Below are positions 25,198-33,160 of a stretch of 64,000 nucleotides of DNA, in pieces (position 1 is the first letter of the stretch; each line of letters begins with the position of its first letter). A model generated the notes under the pieces. That model was not told the DNA's origin. It ran no database searches and worked only from the letters and a program-made list of their open reading frames with translations. The DNA is from Clostridia bacterium. Lineage in GTDB: Bacteria; Bacillota; Clostridia; Oscillospirales; Acutalibacteraceae. Position numbers and translations under genes: made by a program. The DNA is taken from contig JAGALQ010000044.1 in assembly GCA_017625095.1 (NCBI GenBank), positions 1-64,000 of the forward strand, in the 5' to 3' direction.

Positions 25198-26790
25198 ATG
25201 AAAATCATTGCAATGCTCCTGGCTTTCATCATGTCATTGTTTGGTTTCACTCCCGCTTTCGCACCTGTTGATGCTTATTCACAGGCTGAGTGGTATGCTC
25301 TCGTAGCAGATGAGTTTGACCTCACATACGACCTTGATGACGGCTCCAATTACGACATCGCAGAGGATGACGAATACTTTGAAGTTATCCAGGCATGTTA
25401 CGATTGGAAAGTACTTGTTGACGAATACGATGCTGACGCAGACGTAACAAATGTTCTTGTTGCTAAGTCACTCGCAGTTGCTGCAAGTCTTGATGGTGCA
25501 AAGGATGCTAACGATGACGCTGCTCTTGACGCTGCTGTCGCTGCAGACATCGTTGACATTACAGAAAGTATCTTCGGCAAAATCATCAAAGTAGCTATCT
25601 CAAAGGCAGATGCTGACGCAGCACTTAAGCTTGCTGTTGATGCTCGCTATGATAACTACAGAGATCTCGAGAACGGTGGCGACATCACAACAGACAACGG
25701 TGAAGAGTACAACCTCAACAGCCTTGCTCTTGTTGAAAACGCTGCAGGTCTCACACTCCAGACAGCTGATGGCGATGTCATCGACGAAGAAGAAATCGCA
25801 TACCTCAACTACGAAGGCAGCGTAAATCCCTTTGAGCAGCCCGAAACAGCAGGTATCAATCAGCAGTCAATCCTTGAGAAGATCGACGTCAGCTTCTCAA
25901 TCGGCGATCTTGACGTTTCCGCAGCTGTTAAGGATGGCGGTTTCGACGTTTCTCTCGGCGGCCCCATCAACGGCGTTTATGTCAAGAAAGCATACGAAGT
26001 ACGTAACTTCGACCTTCACACAAAGTTTGAAGGCAGACTTGACGAAACACAGGTTACAAAGTCTCTCATTTTCCTTGATTACGATCTTAAGGATTCAACA
26101 GAAATCACAGGTTCCTACGATTGGTCTCTTGATGAAATCGAGACTCCCGAAGGCACTAACGACGTTGACTTCTTCACTCGTGTAACAGAGAATATGGAAT
26201 TTGTTAAGGGCGCAGACAGCGAAATCGAAGTTTTCTCAATCGACGTAGCTATCCCCAACTGCCCTGCAATCACAGTCGGTATCACAGCTAAGCTTGTTAT
26301 CTCCTTCGACGGTAGAGTAGAGCTTATCGTTACATCCAGAGAGACAAAGGGTGTTGAGATTGTCGACAACAAGGTCAGACTTATCAGTGAGTCTGAAGCA
26401 CTCGGCTCAGAGCTTGAGATGGAAGCACGCATCGAGGCTGTTCTTGGTCTCTATGTTGATATCTCCATCGTTAACATCGTTCTTGTTGACGCAGGTATCG
26501 AGGTTGGTCTTGGTGTTCACGTTACTGTTTATATGACAGGCGGCGCTGATAACTATCACCTTGACATTCCCTACGATTTCCTCTTCGATATGAACTTCAC
26601 AGTTCCGAATGCTGAGAAGATGACCTTTAAGGCTAACGTCAAGGTTTACGGTATCGTAACAATCTCCGTTGGTGAGAATTCCGATATCCTTGAGCCTCTC
26701 GGCCTTTGCGAGACATGGAGCATCTGCAACGAAGGCAATGCTACATTCATCAATGAGACATTTGAACTCAAGGCTCCTGATGCAGCATAA
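25198..26790 (+). CDS. Secreted acidic protein of unknown function
   Basis: A 530-residue exported protein. Residues 1-27 are a Sec signal peptide (AMLLAFIMSLFGFTPAFA). Residues ~40-175 are Ala/Asp-rich and helical. Residues ~200-500 are beta-rich with repeated acidic strands. There is no LPxTG motif, lipobox or second membrane segment, so it would be released or held non-covalently. No enzyme motif is recognised. Codon use is strikingly biased (GCA/GCT, CTT, GAC, AAC, ATC), stronger than the neighbours, and with the good promoter, leader hairpin, ribosome site and strong terminator this suggests very high expression. It could be a structural or surface-layer-like protein. Confidence 0.8.
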   Translation: MKIIAMLLAFIMSLFGFTPAFAPVDAYSQAEWYALVADEFDLTYDLDDGSNYDIAEDDEYFEVIQACYDWKVLVDEYDADADVTNVLVAKSLAVAASLDGAKDANDDAALDAAVAADIVDITESIFGKIIKVAISKADADAALKLAVDARYDNYRDLENGGDITTDNGEEYNLNSLALVENAAGLTLQTADGDVIDEEEIAYLNYEGSVNPFEQPETAGINQQSILEKIDVSFSIGDLDVSAAVKDGGFDVSLGGPINGVYVKKAYEVRNFDLHTKFEGRLDETQVTKSLIFLDYDLKDSTEITGSYDWSLDEIETPEGTNDVDFFTRVTENMEFVKGADSEIEVFSIDVAIPNCPAITVGITAKLVISFDGRVELIVTSRETKGVEIVDNKVRLISESEALGSELEMEARIEAVLGLYVDISIVNIVLVDAGIEVGLGVHVTVYMTGGADNYHLDIPYDFLFDMNFTVPNAEKMTFKANVKVYGIVTISVGENSDILEPLGLCETWSICNEGNATFINETFELKAPDAA

Positions 26791-26808
26791 TTGCAACTGA
26801 ATAACTCT

Positions 26809-26842
26809 GAAACCCCTGACTAATCTCAGGGGTTTCTTTTTT
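26809..26842 (+). terminator. Terminator of the secreted protein gene
   Basis: A perfect 11-bp stem (GAAACCCCTGA / TCAGGGGTTTC) with a 6-base loop, then six T. Confidence 0.95.
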
Positions 26843-26884
26843 GATGTTTATAATTATAATACATTATATATAATGATTGTTGAC

Positions 26885-26919
26885 AAAAAAACAGGCATAC
26901 CACCTTGAGTGATATGCCT
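26885..26919 (-). terminator. Terminator of the lipoprotein gene
   Basis: Minus strand: an 11-bp stem (arms 26893-26903 and 26909-26919, one G-U) with a 5-base loop, followed by GTTTTTTT. Confidence 0.8.
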
Positions 26920-26935
26920 TGCTTTTTATGTGTTA

Positions 26936-27784
26936 TCAGAATCCGCCGCCTGTTGTTATGAGGTAAGCTACCGAGCCGTAACCGCTCTTGATTGTAAGCT
27001 CAATAGGCAGCCTGTTGTTTTTGATGTAAAGGTTTTTGAGGTTAACTACTACGTCGTAGCTCCAAGTGCCTTTTTCAATTACGCCTTTGTTGTTGATTTT
27101 TACCTTAAGTGTCGGATTTTTGTAGCGGATGGAAAGATCGGAGTTTTCAAAATCAATTGTGAACATCGGCAGCTCTTCTTCTATTACCGCCATATCTCCG
27201 ACTACGCTGATCGCGTGACCGACAGTGCCTTCCTTGGCATCTCCGTGGATTCCGTCAACCTGTTCAATCATAGTCATTTCAACAACGGTGTAGTTGCCGC
27301 TTTTATATGCTCTGGCTGTTTTTACATCGTCGGCTGAAAGCTTTTCGTAGCCGCCTGTGATGCCGTCAAATTCGGTTGAGTTTTTCTCAAGTGCCGATTT
27401 GAACAGAGGAGTAACCATCTCAACAAATACGCCGATAAAGCCGTCGCCGTCGTTTACGACAAGTTCAGTCATCGACATTGTCTGTTTACTTTTTGCGGCT
27501 GTTGATTTAATGGCAGCTTCTTTGTAGAATTCAACAATTTCTTCTTCGGTCCATTCTTTCGGGTCATCAGACCTTGCAGATTCTGATGTTGTTTCAACTT
27601 CGCTTGTTTCTTCTGCCGATGTCAGATTTTCTGTTGTTGTGTCGTCGGCTGCAGTGTAATCGGTTGTCTGTGCGCTGGTTTCGGTTGTCGTTTCTTTTGG
27701 TTCATTTGGTGTTTCGGGTTTGCCGCAAGCTGCAAATGACAGCAGCATTACAGCCGCCGTGAGTATTGCGATTATTCTTTTCAT
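26936..27784 (-). CDS. Lipoprotein of unknown function
   Basis: 282 residues. A lipoprotein signal ends in LSFAAC with Cys20 as the lipid attachment site. Residues ~25-75 form a Thr/Glu/Ser linker typical of surface lipoproteins of Clostridia. The C-terminal ~200 residues form a globular domain with strands such as YTVVEMTMIEQVDG and PTLKVKINNKGVIEKGTWSYDVVVNL. No catalytic motif is visible. Monocistronic, with its own terminator. It may be a cell-envelope binding protein; no family was recognised. Confidence 0.8.
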   Translation of the reverse strand: MKRIIAILTAAVMLLSFAACGKPETPNEPKETTTETSAQTTDYTAADDTTTENLTSAEETSEVETTSESARSDDPKEWTEEEIVEFYKEAAIKSTAAKSKQTMSMTELVVNDGDGFIGVFVEMVTPLFKSALEKNSTEFDGITGGYEKLSADDVKTARAYKSGNYTVVEMTMIEQVDGIHGDAKEGTVGHAISVVGDMAVIEEELPMFTIDFENSDLSIRYKNPTLKVKINNKGVIEKGTWSYDVVVNLKNLYIKNNRLPIELTIKSGYGSVAYLITTGGGF

Positions 27785-27910
27785 TTTTATCCTTCACTTT
27801 CTTCACAAAGTATTAACATTTTATAACATAAAAGCAAATATGTCAATTATATTAACGTAAACTCATCACAGAAAGTTTGTAATAAAAAATATTTCTGACG
27901 GATTATGGAA

Positions 27911-28003
27911 TTAAATCCACCCGTCGCCGGAGCGATTTCACTCGAGCCAAGCTCGAATTTCACATTGCAGAGCAATATTTCACCCACCGCAGGTGGATTT
28001 AAC
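27911..28003. repeat. Mini-hairpin array with ATTTCAC linker
   Basis: A heptamer ATTTCAC occurs at 27935, 27957 and 27977, with a near copy ATTTAAC at 27997 (spacings 22, 20, 20). Between them lie three short perfect palindromes of unrelated sequence: TCGAGC-CAA-GCTCGA, ATTGC-AGA-GCAAT and CCACC-GCA-GGTGG. The whole block is closed by an 11-bp outer stem (27911-27921 with 27992-28002). Compare the array at 45159-45360. There is no coding frame. Confidence 0.8.
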
Positions 28004-28005
28004 TG

Positions 28006-28034
28006 AAAAAAGCAAGTCTTTCGACTTGCTTTTT
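28006..28034 (-). terminator. Terminator of tRNA-Arg(CCT)
   Basis: A 12-bp stem (arms 28007-28018 and 28023-28034) with a 4-base loop that begins and ends in A/T runs, directly downstream of the tRNA on the minus strand. Confidence 0.85.
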
Positions 28035-28037
28035 CCG

Positions 28038-28112
28038 TGGCACCCCCAGTAGGAATCGAACCTACAACAGACCCTTAGGAGGGGCCCGTTATATCCATTT
28101 AACTATGGGGGC
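28038..28112 (-). tRNA. tRNA-Arg (anticodon CCT)
   Basis: A 75-base cloverleaf with encoded CCA. The acceptor is GCCCCCA paired with TGGGGGT, the anticodon loop is CTCCTAA, and the T-arm is GTAGGTTCGATTCCTAC. It reads AGG codons. Confidence 0.96.
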
Positions 28113-28186
28113 ATATTCTATTCGGGCGGCTGATGACCGCCCGAATATATTACCACTTTATGTTTTGTTAGTCAAGATGTACGCTC

Positions 28187-28789
28187 TTATTTTTTGCTCC
28201 AGAAAAGATAGTCGGAAATCAGAATTGCTCTTGTCGGAGCCGCTTCAACACCGCCTATTTTAAGAGGAGGTGCAACCAGAAAATAGTTGCCGGGCGTAAC
28301 GTCTTCAAGGTTCAGTCCTTCAAGCAGAGGGATGTCTGCGCCGAGAAATGCTCTGTGTGGTCCTGTCTGTGCACCTTGCGTGCCGACCGAGTTTGAATCC
28401 GTGCCGACGAGCTTTACACCAAGCGAAGCGAGTGCAAAAGCACCGTTTTCCGAAAAATATGCCTTGCCGCGACCTTTTATGATAACGCGTTCGCACCCTT
28501 CGGGAACGTTGTTATCAATAAAATCACCGTAAATCGGGCCTGCAGGAGCTTCAATTACCGTGCAGTCACCGACAAATCTCTCAAGCTCGAGCGTTTCTGT
28601 TGTTCCGCCGTTTTCAACGAAATGGTTAGGTGCATCAATATGCGTTGCATTGTGCAGACACATACAAAGCGCCGTCAGGTTGCAGTCAGCACCTTTTTTC
28701 ATTTCTTCAAATCGGTGAATCTTCGGCTCGGGATCACCGGGATAAACCGGTGTGGTGAGGATGTCGCGGGAAATGTCAATTATTCTCAT
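28187..28789 (-). CDS. Putative cyclase (kynurenine formamidase-like hydrolase)
   Basis: A 200-residue metal-dependent hydrolase of the cyclase family (PF04199). The metal-binding signature HNATHIDAPNHF (about 47-58) matches HxxTHxDxPxHF, and a C-terminal LEDVTPGNYFLVAPPLKIGGVEAAPTRAIL stretch is typical. Family members hydrolyse N-formylkynurenine, isatin or related amides; the tryptophan breakdown pathway is not otherwise visible here, so the substrate is open. The start is the ATG at 28789 after GAGGTGA. It lies 27 bases downstream of the kinase gene, probably co-transcribed. Confidence 0.85.
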   Translation of the reverse strand: MRIIDISRDILTTPVYPGDPEPKIHRFEEMKKGADCNLTALCMCLHNATHIDAPNHFVENGGTTETLELERFVGDCTVIEAPAGPIYGDFIDNNVPEGCERVIIKGRGKAYFSENGAFALASLGVKLVGTDSNSVGTQGAQTGPHRAFLGADIPLLEGLNLEDVTPGNYFLVAPPLKIGGVEAAPTRAILISDYLFWSKK

Positions 28790-28816
28790 TTTGCTCACCT
28801 CATACAAAACTGTTTA

Positions 28817-30415
28817 TCAGCCGTTGAGTACAGAGAAGTTCTTCTTGTTAGCCTTGTAAAGCTGCTTGTAAACCTCGAAATTCTTATCGTATACAGCCTT
28901 GTTTGCAGGGTTGGGCTTGTAGCTTGCCTCTACCTGAACAAGTGCCTTTGCCTTTTCCATGTTCTCAATTATGCCGAGACCAACTGCCGCTGTGATTGCC
29001 GCACCGACTGAGCCTGCATTCTGCGGACTGGGTGTTACTTCAATTGTTCTGCCTGTGCAGTCTGCAAGAATCTGGCAGGTGAGAGAGGAGAGAGCACCGC
29101 CGCCGACAAAACGGATGGTGTCGGAAGTTTTGATCTTCTTATCCTGTGTTTCGATAAACCAGCGAAGATGGTAGCAAACGCCTTCAAGCACTGCGCGGAT
29201 AAGCTCCGTCTTGCCTGTTTCAAGGCTGATATTGAAGAACATTCCTCTTGCGTTGGGGTCTTCAAAGGGGCAGCGGTTGCCGTGAAGCCAGGGTGTGAAT
29301 ATTACGCCGCCGCAGCCTGCTGGAACATCCTTGATAGAATCTGTCATATAGTCGTAAAGGCTTGTGTAGACTGATTCTTTGCTTTCTGCAACGTTCTCTT
29401 TCTTGAGGTAAATGCCGATTTCGTCAAGTGCAAGGTGATCCTTTACCCACTCAAGACACTTGCCTGCGGTCTCAAGCTCTGCAAAGTAGTTGAAGTATCC
29501 GTCCTGAGCACCGACAATAGCAGCGATCATAGCTGATGTGTCAACAATGCTCTTGTCAACAACAGTTCCTACCCAGCCTGATGTGCCTGAGTAAACGTGA
29601 GTGTCGCCGAGTGCTGTTGCGCCTGCACCTACACCGATAAGTGATGCGTCACCGCCGCCGCCGAATACAGCTGTACCGGGGCAGAGACCGAGCTCAGCGG
29701 CCGATTTTTCTGTCAGCACACCGACCTTGTCGGATGATTTCTTGATTTCGGGAAGGTGATCGGGGTTAACACCGAGAAGCTTGCATATTGTCTTGCTCCA
29801 GCCTCTCTTGCCCTCGCGGATATCATAGAGCAGTGTGCCGAATGCAGAATCCTGCGTCATAACACATTCGCCCGTCATTTTGCAGATTATGTATTCTTTA
29901 ACGTCGAGCCACTTGTGAATCTTCTTGAAATTCTCGGGCTCGTGTTTTTCGACCCATTTGTATTTGTAAACGGGATCTTTAACGCTTGCAGAAACAGCAC
30001 CTGTTATGAGAAGTGAGGGGATAAGCTTGAATATGTTTGCACCTGCAATCTGTATGCCGTATGCCATATTCTCCTTGAGCTCCTCTTTTGCGCGCTGATC
30101 CATATAGCTGAATGCGTTACGGATAGGCTCACCGTTTTTGTCAACTATAACAAGACCCTGCATCTGTGAGCAGAATGAGATACCTGCAATTTCCTTGGGG
30201 TCAATACCTGTGTCTGCAAGCACCTTTTTGGTTGTGTTGCATATTGCGCTCCACCACTCGGCGGGAATCTGCTCGGCTGAGCCGTCGGGCTTTACGTGGA
30301 GTGAATATCCGTCCATAGCCGCACCGATGAGATTTACGGTTTTTTCTATTTCGAAAAGGCAGGTTTTAACACCTGTTGTACCGATATCGTATGCCATAAT
30401 AAGAGTTTTACTCAT
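28817..30415 (-). CDS. xylB: FGGY-family carbohydrate kinase (xylulokinase-like)
   Basis: A 532-residue sugar kinase with two actin-like domains. The N-terminal phosphate motif is AYDIGTTGVKT, the substrate region is GISFCSQMQGLVIVDKNG, and the C-terminal ATPase motifs are FGGGGDASLIGVGAGA and RFVGGGALSSLTCQILADCTGR. It matches xylulokinases best, although other FGGY kinases (such as those for erythritol or ribulose) cannot be excluded. In a window rich in plant-glycan hydrolases, phosphorylation of xylulose is a sensible role. It has its own promoter. Confidence 0.85.
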   Translation of the reverse strand: MSKTLIMAYDIGTTGVKTCLFEIEKTVNLIGAAMDGYSLHVKPDGSAEQIPAEWWSAICNTTKKVLADTGIDPKEIAGISFCSQMQGLVIVDKNGEPIRNAFSYMDQRAKEELKENMAYGIQIAGANIFKLIPSLLITGAVSASVKDPVYKYKWVEKHEPENFKKIHKWLDVKEYIICKMTGECVMTQDSAFGTLLYDIREGKRGWSKTICKLLGVNPDHLPEIKKSSDKVGVLTEKSAAELGLCPGTAVFGGGGDASLIGVGAGATALGDTHVYSGTSGWVGTVVDKSIVDTSAMIAAIVGAQDGYFNYFAELETAGKCLEWVKDHLALDEIGIYLKKENVAESKESVYTSLYDYMTDSIKDVPAGCGGVIFTPWLHGNRCPFEDPNARGMFFNISLETGKTELIRAVLEGVCYHLRWFIETQDKKIKTSDTIRFVGGGALSSLTCQILADCTGRTIEVTPSPQNAGSVGAAITAAVGLGIIENMEKAKALVQVEASYKPNPANKAVYDKNFEVYKQLYKANKKNFSVLNG

Positions 30416-30450
30416 ATTTGTGCCCTCTCTTTCACAATACTATATAATAA

Positions 30451-30479
30451 AATATAACATATATTTTTATTAATTGCAA
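30451..30479 (-). promoter_or_regulatory. Promoter of the kinase/cyclase operon
   Basis: Minus strand: TTGCAA, 17 bases, TATATT, about 36 bases before the kinase start codon. Confidence 0.6.
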
Positions 30480-30517
30480 CAAATTGCAGGGTAATTTATG
30501 TATTTGAATCAGTAATG

Positions 30518-30547
30518 TTGACCGAAGTGAGAAAAGTATTGTATAAT
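30518..30547 (+). promoter_or_regulatory. Promoter of cysK
   Basis: TTGACC, 18 bases, TATAAT, 35 bases before the cysK ATG. No CymR or T-box leader could be recognised in the short leader. Confidence 0.7.
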
Positions 30548-30581
30548 CGCTGTATAAATAATTTTTCGGAGTGATTATAGA

Positions 30582-31508
30582 ATGAAAATTTTTGATGATA
30601 TATCTGCTCTTGTAGGCGCAACACCGCTTATGAGACTTGAGAGATTTGAAAAACAGCAGGGGATTGAAGCGGCAGTACTTGCAAAGCTCGAGTATTTTAA
30701 TCCGGGCGGCAGTGTCAAAGACAGGGTAGCCCTGCACATAATTGAGCAGGCAGAAAAAGAAGGTAGGCTTATACCGGGCAGTGTTATCATTGAGCCGACG
30801 AGCGGCAACACGGGCATAGGTCTTGCAATGGTTGCAGCTGCAAAGGGATATAAGGTTATTCTCACAATGCCCGAGAGTATGTCGCTTGAGCGCAGACAGC
30901 TGCTTTCAGCCTACGGTGCCGAGCTTGTGCTGACACCTGCCGCAGAGGGGATGAGCGGAGCGGTTAAAAAGGCTGAAGAAATTGCCGCCGCTACCGCAAA
31001 CAGCTTTATTGCGGGTCAGTTCACAAACCCCGATAATCCGCAGGCACATTACCTCTCAACAGGCCCCGAAATATATGCTGATACCGACGGTAATGTTGAT
31101 ATTTTTGTTGCTTCAATCGGTACGGGCGGCACAATCAGCGGCACTGCAAAGTATCTCAAAGAAAAAAATCCTGATATAAAAATTATCGGTGTTGAACCTG
31201 CTTCATCACCACTGCTCACAAAGGGGGTTGCGGGCGCACATAAAATTCAGGGCATCGGTGCAAACTTTGTGCCCGATACCCTGAACAGAGATATTATTGA
31301 TGAAATTATAGCTGTCAGCGATGACAGAGCTTATGAATACGCGCGCCTTGTTGCAAAGGCTGAAGGCTGCCTTGTCGGCATCTCCTCGGGTGCAGCACTT
31401 GCGGCAGCCTGCGAAATTGCTTCAAAAACTGAAAACAAGGGCAAAAACATTGTTGTGCTTCTGCCTGACAGCGGAAGCAGATACCTGTCCTCAGGCGTTT
31501 TTGAGTAA
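30582..31508 (+). CDS. cysK: Cysteine synthase A
   Basis: PLP enzyme that makes cysteine from O-acetylserine and sulfide; 308 residues, normal length. The PLP lysine is in NPGGSVKDR (about 44-48), the substrate loop is EPTSGNTGIGLA, and the phosphate-binding loop is SIGTGGTISG. The C-terminal SSGAALAAA segment follows. The ATG is preceded by GGAGTGA. The last 18 bases overlap the end of the convergent aroQ gene, so both reading frames share these bases and no terminator lies between them. Confidence 0.95.
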   Translation: MKIFDDISALVGATPLMRLERFEKQQGIEAAVLAKLEYFNPGGSVKDRVALHIIEQAEKEGRLIPGSVIIEPTSGNTGIGLAMVAAAKGYKVILTMPESMSLERRQLLSAYGAELVLTPAAEGMSGAVKKAEEIAAATANSFIAGQFTNPDNPQAHYLSTGPEIYADTDGNVDIFVASIGTGGTISGTAKYLKEKNPDIKIIGVEPASSPLLTKGVAGAHKIQGIGANFVPDTLNRDIIDEIIAVSDDRAYEYARLVAKAEGCLVGISSGAALAAACEIASKTENKGKNIVVLLPDSGSRYLSSGVFE

Positions 31509-31919
31509 GATATCAACCGCTTCGGTATATCCGTCAAAGCCCTTACCCTTTACAGTGGCAATGCACGCAAGGCGGATATATGAAACCTTACGGAATTCTT
31601 CTCTTTCGTCCGGGTCGGAGATATGCACCTCAACAGTAGGAATGCCGACGGTTTTTACTGCGTCAAGCAAGGCAACGCTTGTGTGGGTGTATGCACCTGG
31701 GTTGATAACAATTCCGTCGGTGTTGCCGTATGCCTGCTGAATTTTATCCACAAGGTCGCCCTCGTGGTTTGACTGATAAAACTCAACCTCAATGCCTTTG
31801 CTCACACAGTGAGCGGCAATCATATCCTTGAGATCCTCATAGGTTTTGCTGCCGTAAATATGCGGCTCTCTGATTCCGAGCATATTAAGGTTAGGTCCGT
31901 TTATTACAAGAATTTTCAT
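31491..31919 (-). CDS. aroQ: 3-dehydroquinate dehydratase, type II
   Basis: Third step of the shikimate pathway: dehydrates 3-dehydroquinate. 142 residues, typical of the dodecameric type II enzyme. Active-site segments are INGPNLNMLGIREPHIYG (catalytic Tyr at the end), SNHEGDLVDKIQ and NPGAYTHTSVALLDA (with the catalytic His), plus EVHISD and the Arg region EEFR. Last gene of the aro operon; its ATG overlaps the aroE/aroK stop by four bases. Confidence 0.95.
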   Translation of the reverse strand: MKILVINGPNLNMLGIREPHIYGSKTYEDLKDMIAAHCVSKGIEVEFYQSNHEGDLVDKIQQAYGNTDGIVINPGAYTHTSVALLDAVKTVGIPTVEVHISDPDEREEFRKVSYIRLACIATVKGKGFDGYTEAVDILLKNA

Positions 31920-33145
31920 ATCAGCTCAAGTCCTTTCAGTATGCTCCTTGCCGTCTCGTCTTTTTCGGGCGCAACCTCAACCGTTATATCGCAGACTGCC
32001 TCGTAGTGGGGCAGTCTTTTTTTATACATTTCTTCAAGCGGATTGTTTATACTCAGCGGTCTGCCTTCGGTGTCAAGCTGTGATAAATCACGCTTTAAGA
32101 ATACGACAACTGAGTTTTGTCTGAGTGCCTCTTTGTTTTCATCGCGCAATATTGCGCCGCCGCCTGTTGCGATTATTTTTCCGCTCTGCTTGCCTGCGTG
32201 TTTTACTGCCGCTGTTTCGGCGTTGCGGAAATATTCTTCACCGTTATCTTTGAATATTTCGGGTATCTCTCTGCCTTCGTTTTCTCTGATTAAATCATCT
32301 GTGTCGATAAGCTCTCTGCCGAGCATATCCGAAAGCGTTTTTGCGGCTGTTGATTTGCCGCAGCCGGGCATACCGACAAGCACTATGTTGAGCATCTGCT
32401 GCTCAAGTTTCTTTGTGATTTCAGTTGATTTGTCGCTGCCAAATTCTTTTCCGATAAAAGATTCTGCCGCCTTCACGCCCTGTGCACAGAGCATTGTAAG
32501 TCCGTTAACTGCAGGAATTGACAGCCTTTGAGCGTCAAGCAGAAGCTGAGTTTTTGACGGATTATAAATCAGGTCTGCAACACCTTTGCAGTTTTTGAAA
32601 ATACCAAGGTCAATCGGGCTTTCACCGTTGTTCGGGTACATACCTACGGGTGTTGTGTTGATTATGTAATCGGCATCACTGTGTTTTGAAATGTTATTAT
32701 AGTTGTCCGTTTCACTTCTGCGTGAAATGACGGTTACTTCCTTTGCGCCTTTATCGGTGCAGACGCATACAACGGTCTTGCTTGCGCCGCCGTTGCCGAG
32801 CACGATAACTTTTTTATCCTTTACATCAAAGCCTGCGCTGTCGAGAAGATAAGAAAAGCCGTAATAGTCGGTGTTGTCGCCGTAAAGTGTGCCGTCAGGC
32901 AGACGGGTTACCGTGTTGACAGAGCCGATTTTTTTGGCTGTGTCGGAAAGCTGTGACATATAGGGGATAACCGTTTCTTTGTAGGGGATAGTTACGTTCA
33001 TTCCGTCAAAGCCGTCCGATGTCATAAATTCTTCAATTTCTTCAGGCTCTTTTTCATAGAGAGGGTATTCGTAATCGCCGAGCAATGCGTGAATCTGCGG
33101 CGAGTAGCTGTGGCCGAGCTTGCGGCCGAGAAGTCCGAAACGCAT
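31916..33145 (-). CDS. aroE-aroK: Fused shikimate dehydrogenase-shikimate kinase
   Basis: A bifunctional 409-residue protein for steps four and five of the shikimate pathway. Residues 1-245 are shikimate dehydrogenase: GHSYSPQIH, NVTIPYKE with catalytic Lys56, NTD in the shikimate site, and VLGNGGASKTV for NADP. Residues 251-409 are shikimate kinase: Walker A GMPGCGKST (258-266), DTDDLI, ATGGGAIL and EGRPLS. Both active sites look complete, and the linker is short (KKLEQQ). The two enzymes are more often separate genes. It couples by ATGA to aroQ. Confidence 0.94.
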   Translation of the reverse strand: MRFGLLGRKLGHSYSPQIHALLGDYEYPLYEKEPEEIEEFMTSDGFDGMNVTIPYKETVIPYMSQLSDTAKKIGSVNTVTRLPDGTLYGDNTDYYGFSYLLDSAGFDVKDKKVIVLGNGGASKTVVCVCTDKGAKEVTVISRRSETDNYNNISKHSDADYIINTTPVGMYPNNGESPIDLGIFKNCKGVADLIYNPSKTQLLLDAQRLSIPAVNGLTMLCAQGVKAAESFIGKEFGSDKSTEITKKLEQQMLNIVLVGMPGCGKSTAAKTLSDMLGRELIDTDDLIRENEGREIPEIFKDNGEEYFRNAETAAVKHAGKQSGKIIATGGGAILRDENKEALRQNSVVVFLKRDLSQLDTEGRPLSINNPLEEMYKKRLPHYEAVCDITVEVAPEKDETARSILKGLELI

Positions 33146-33160
33146 ATTATTTCACTTTCT

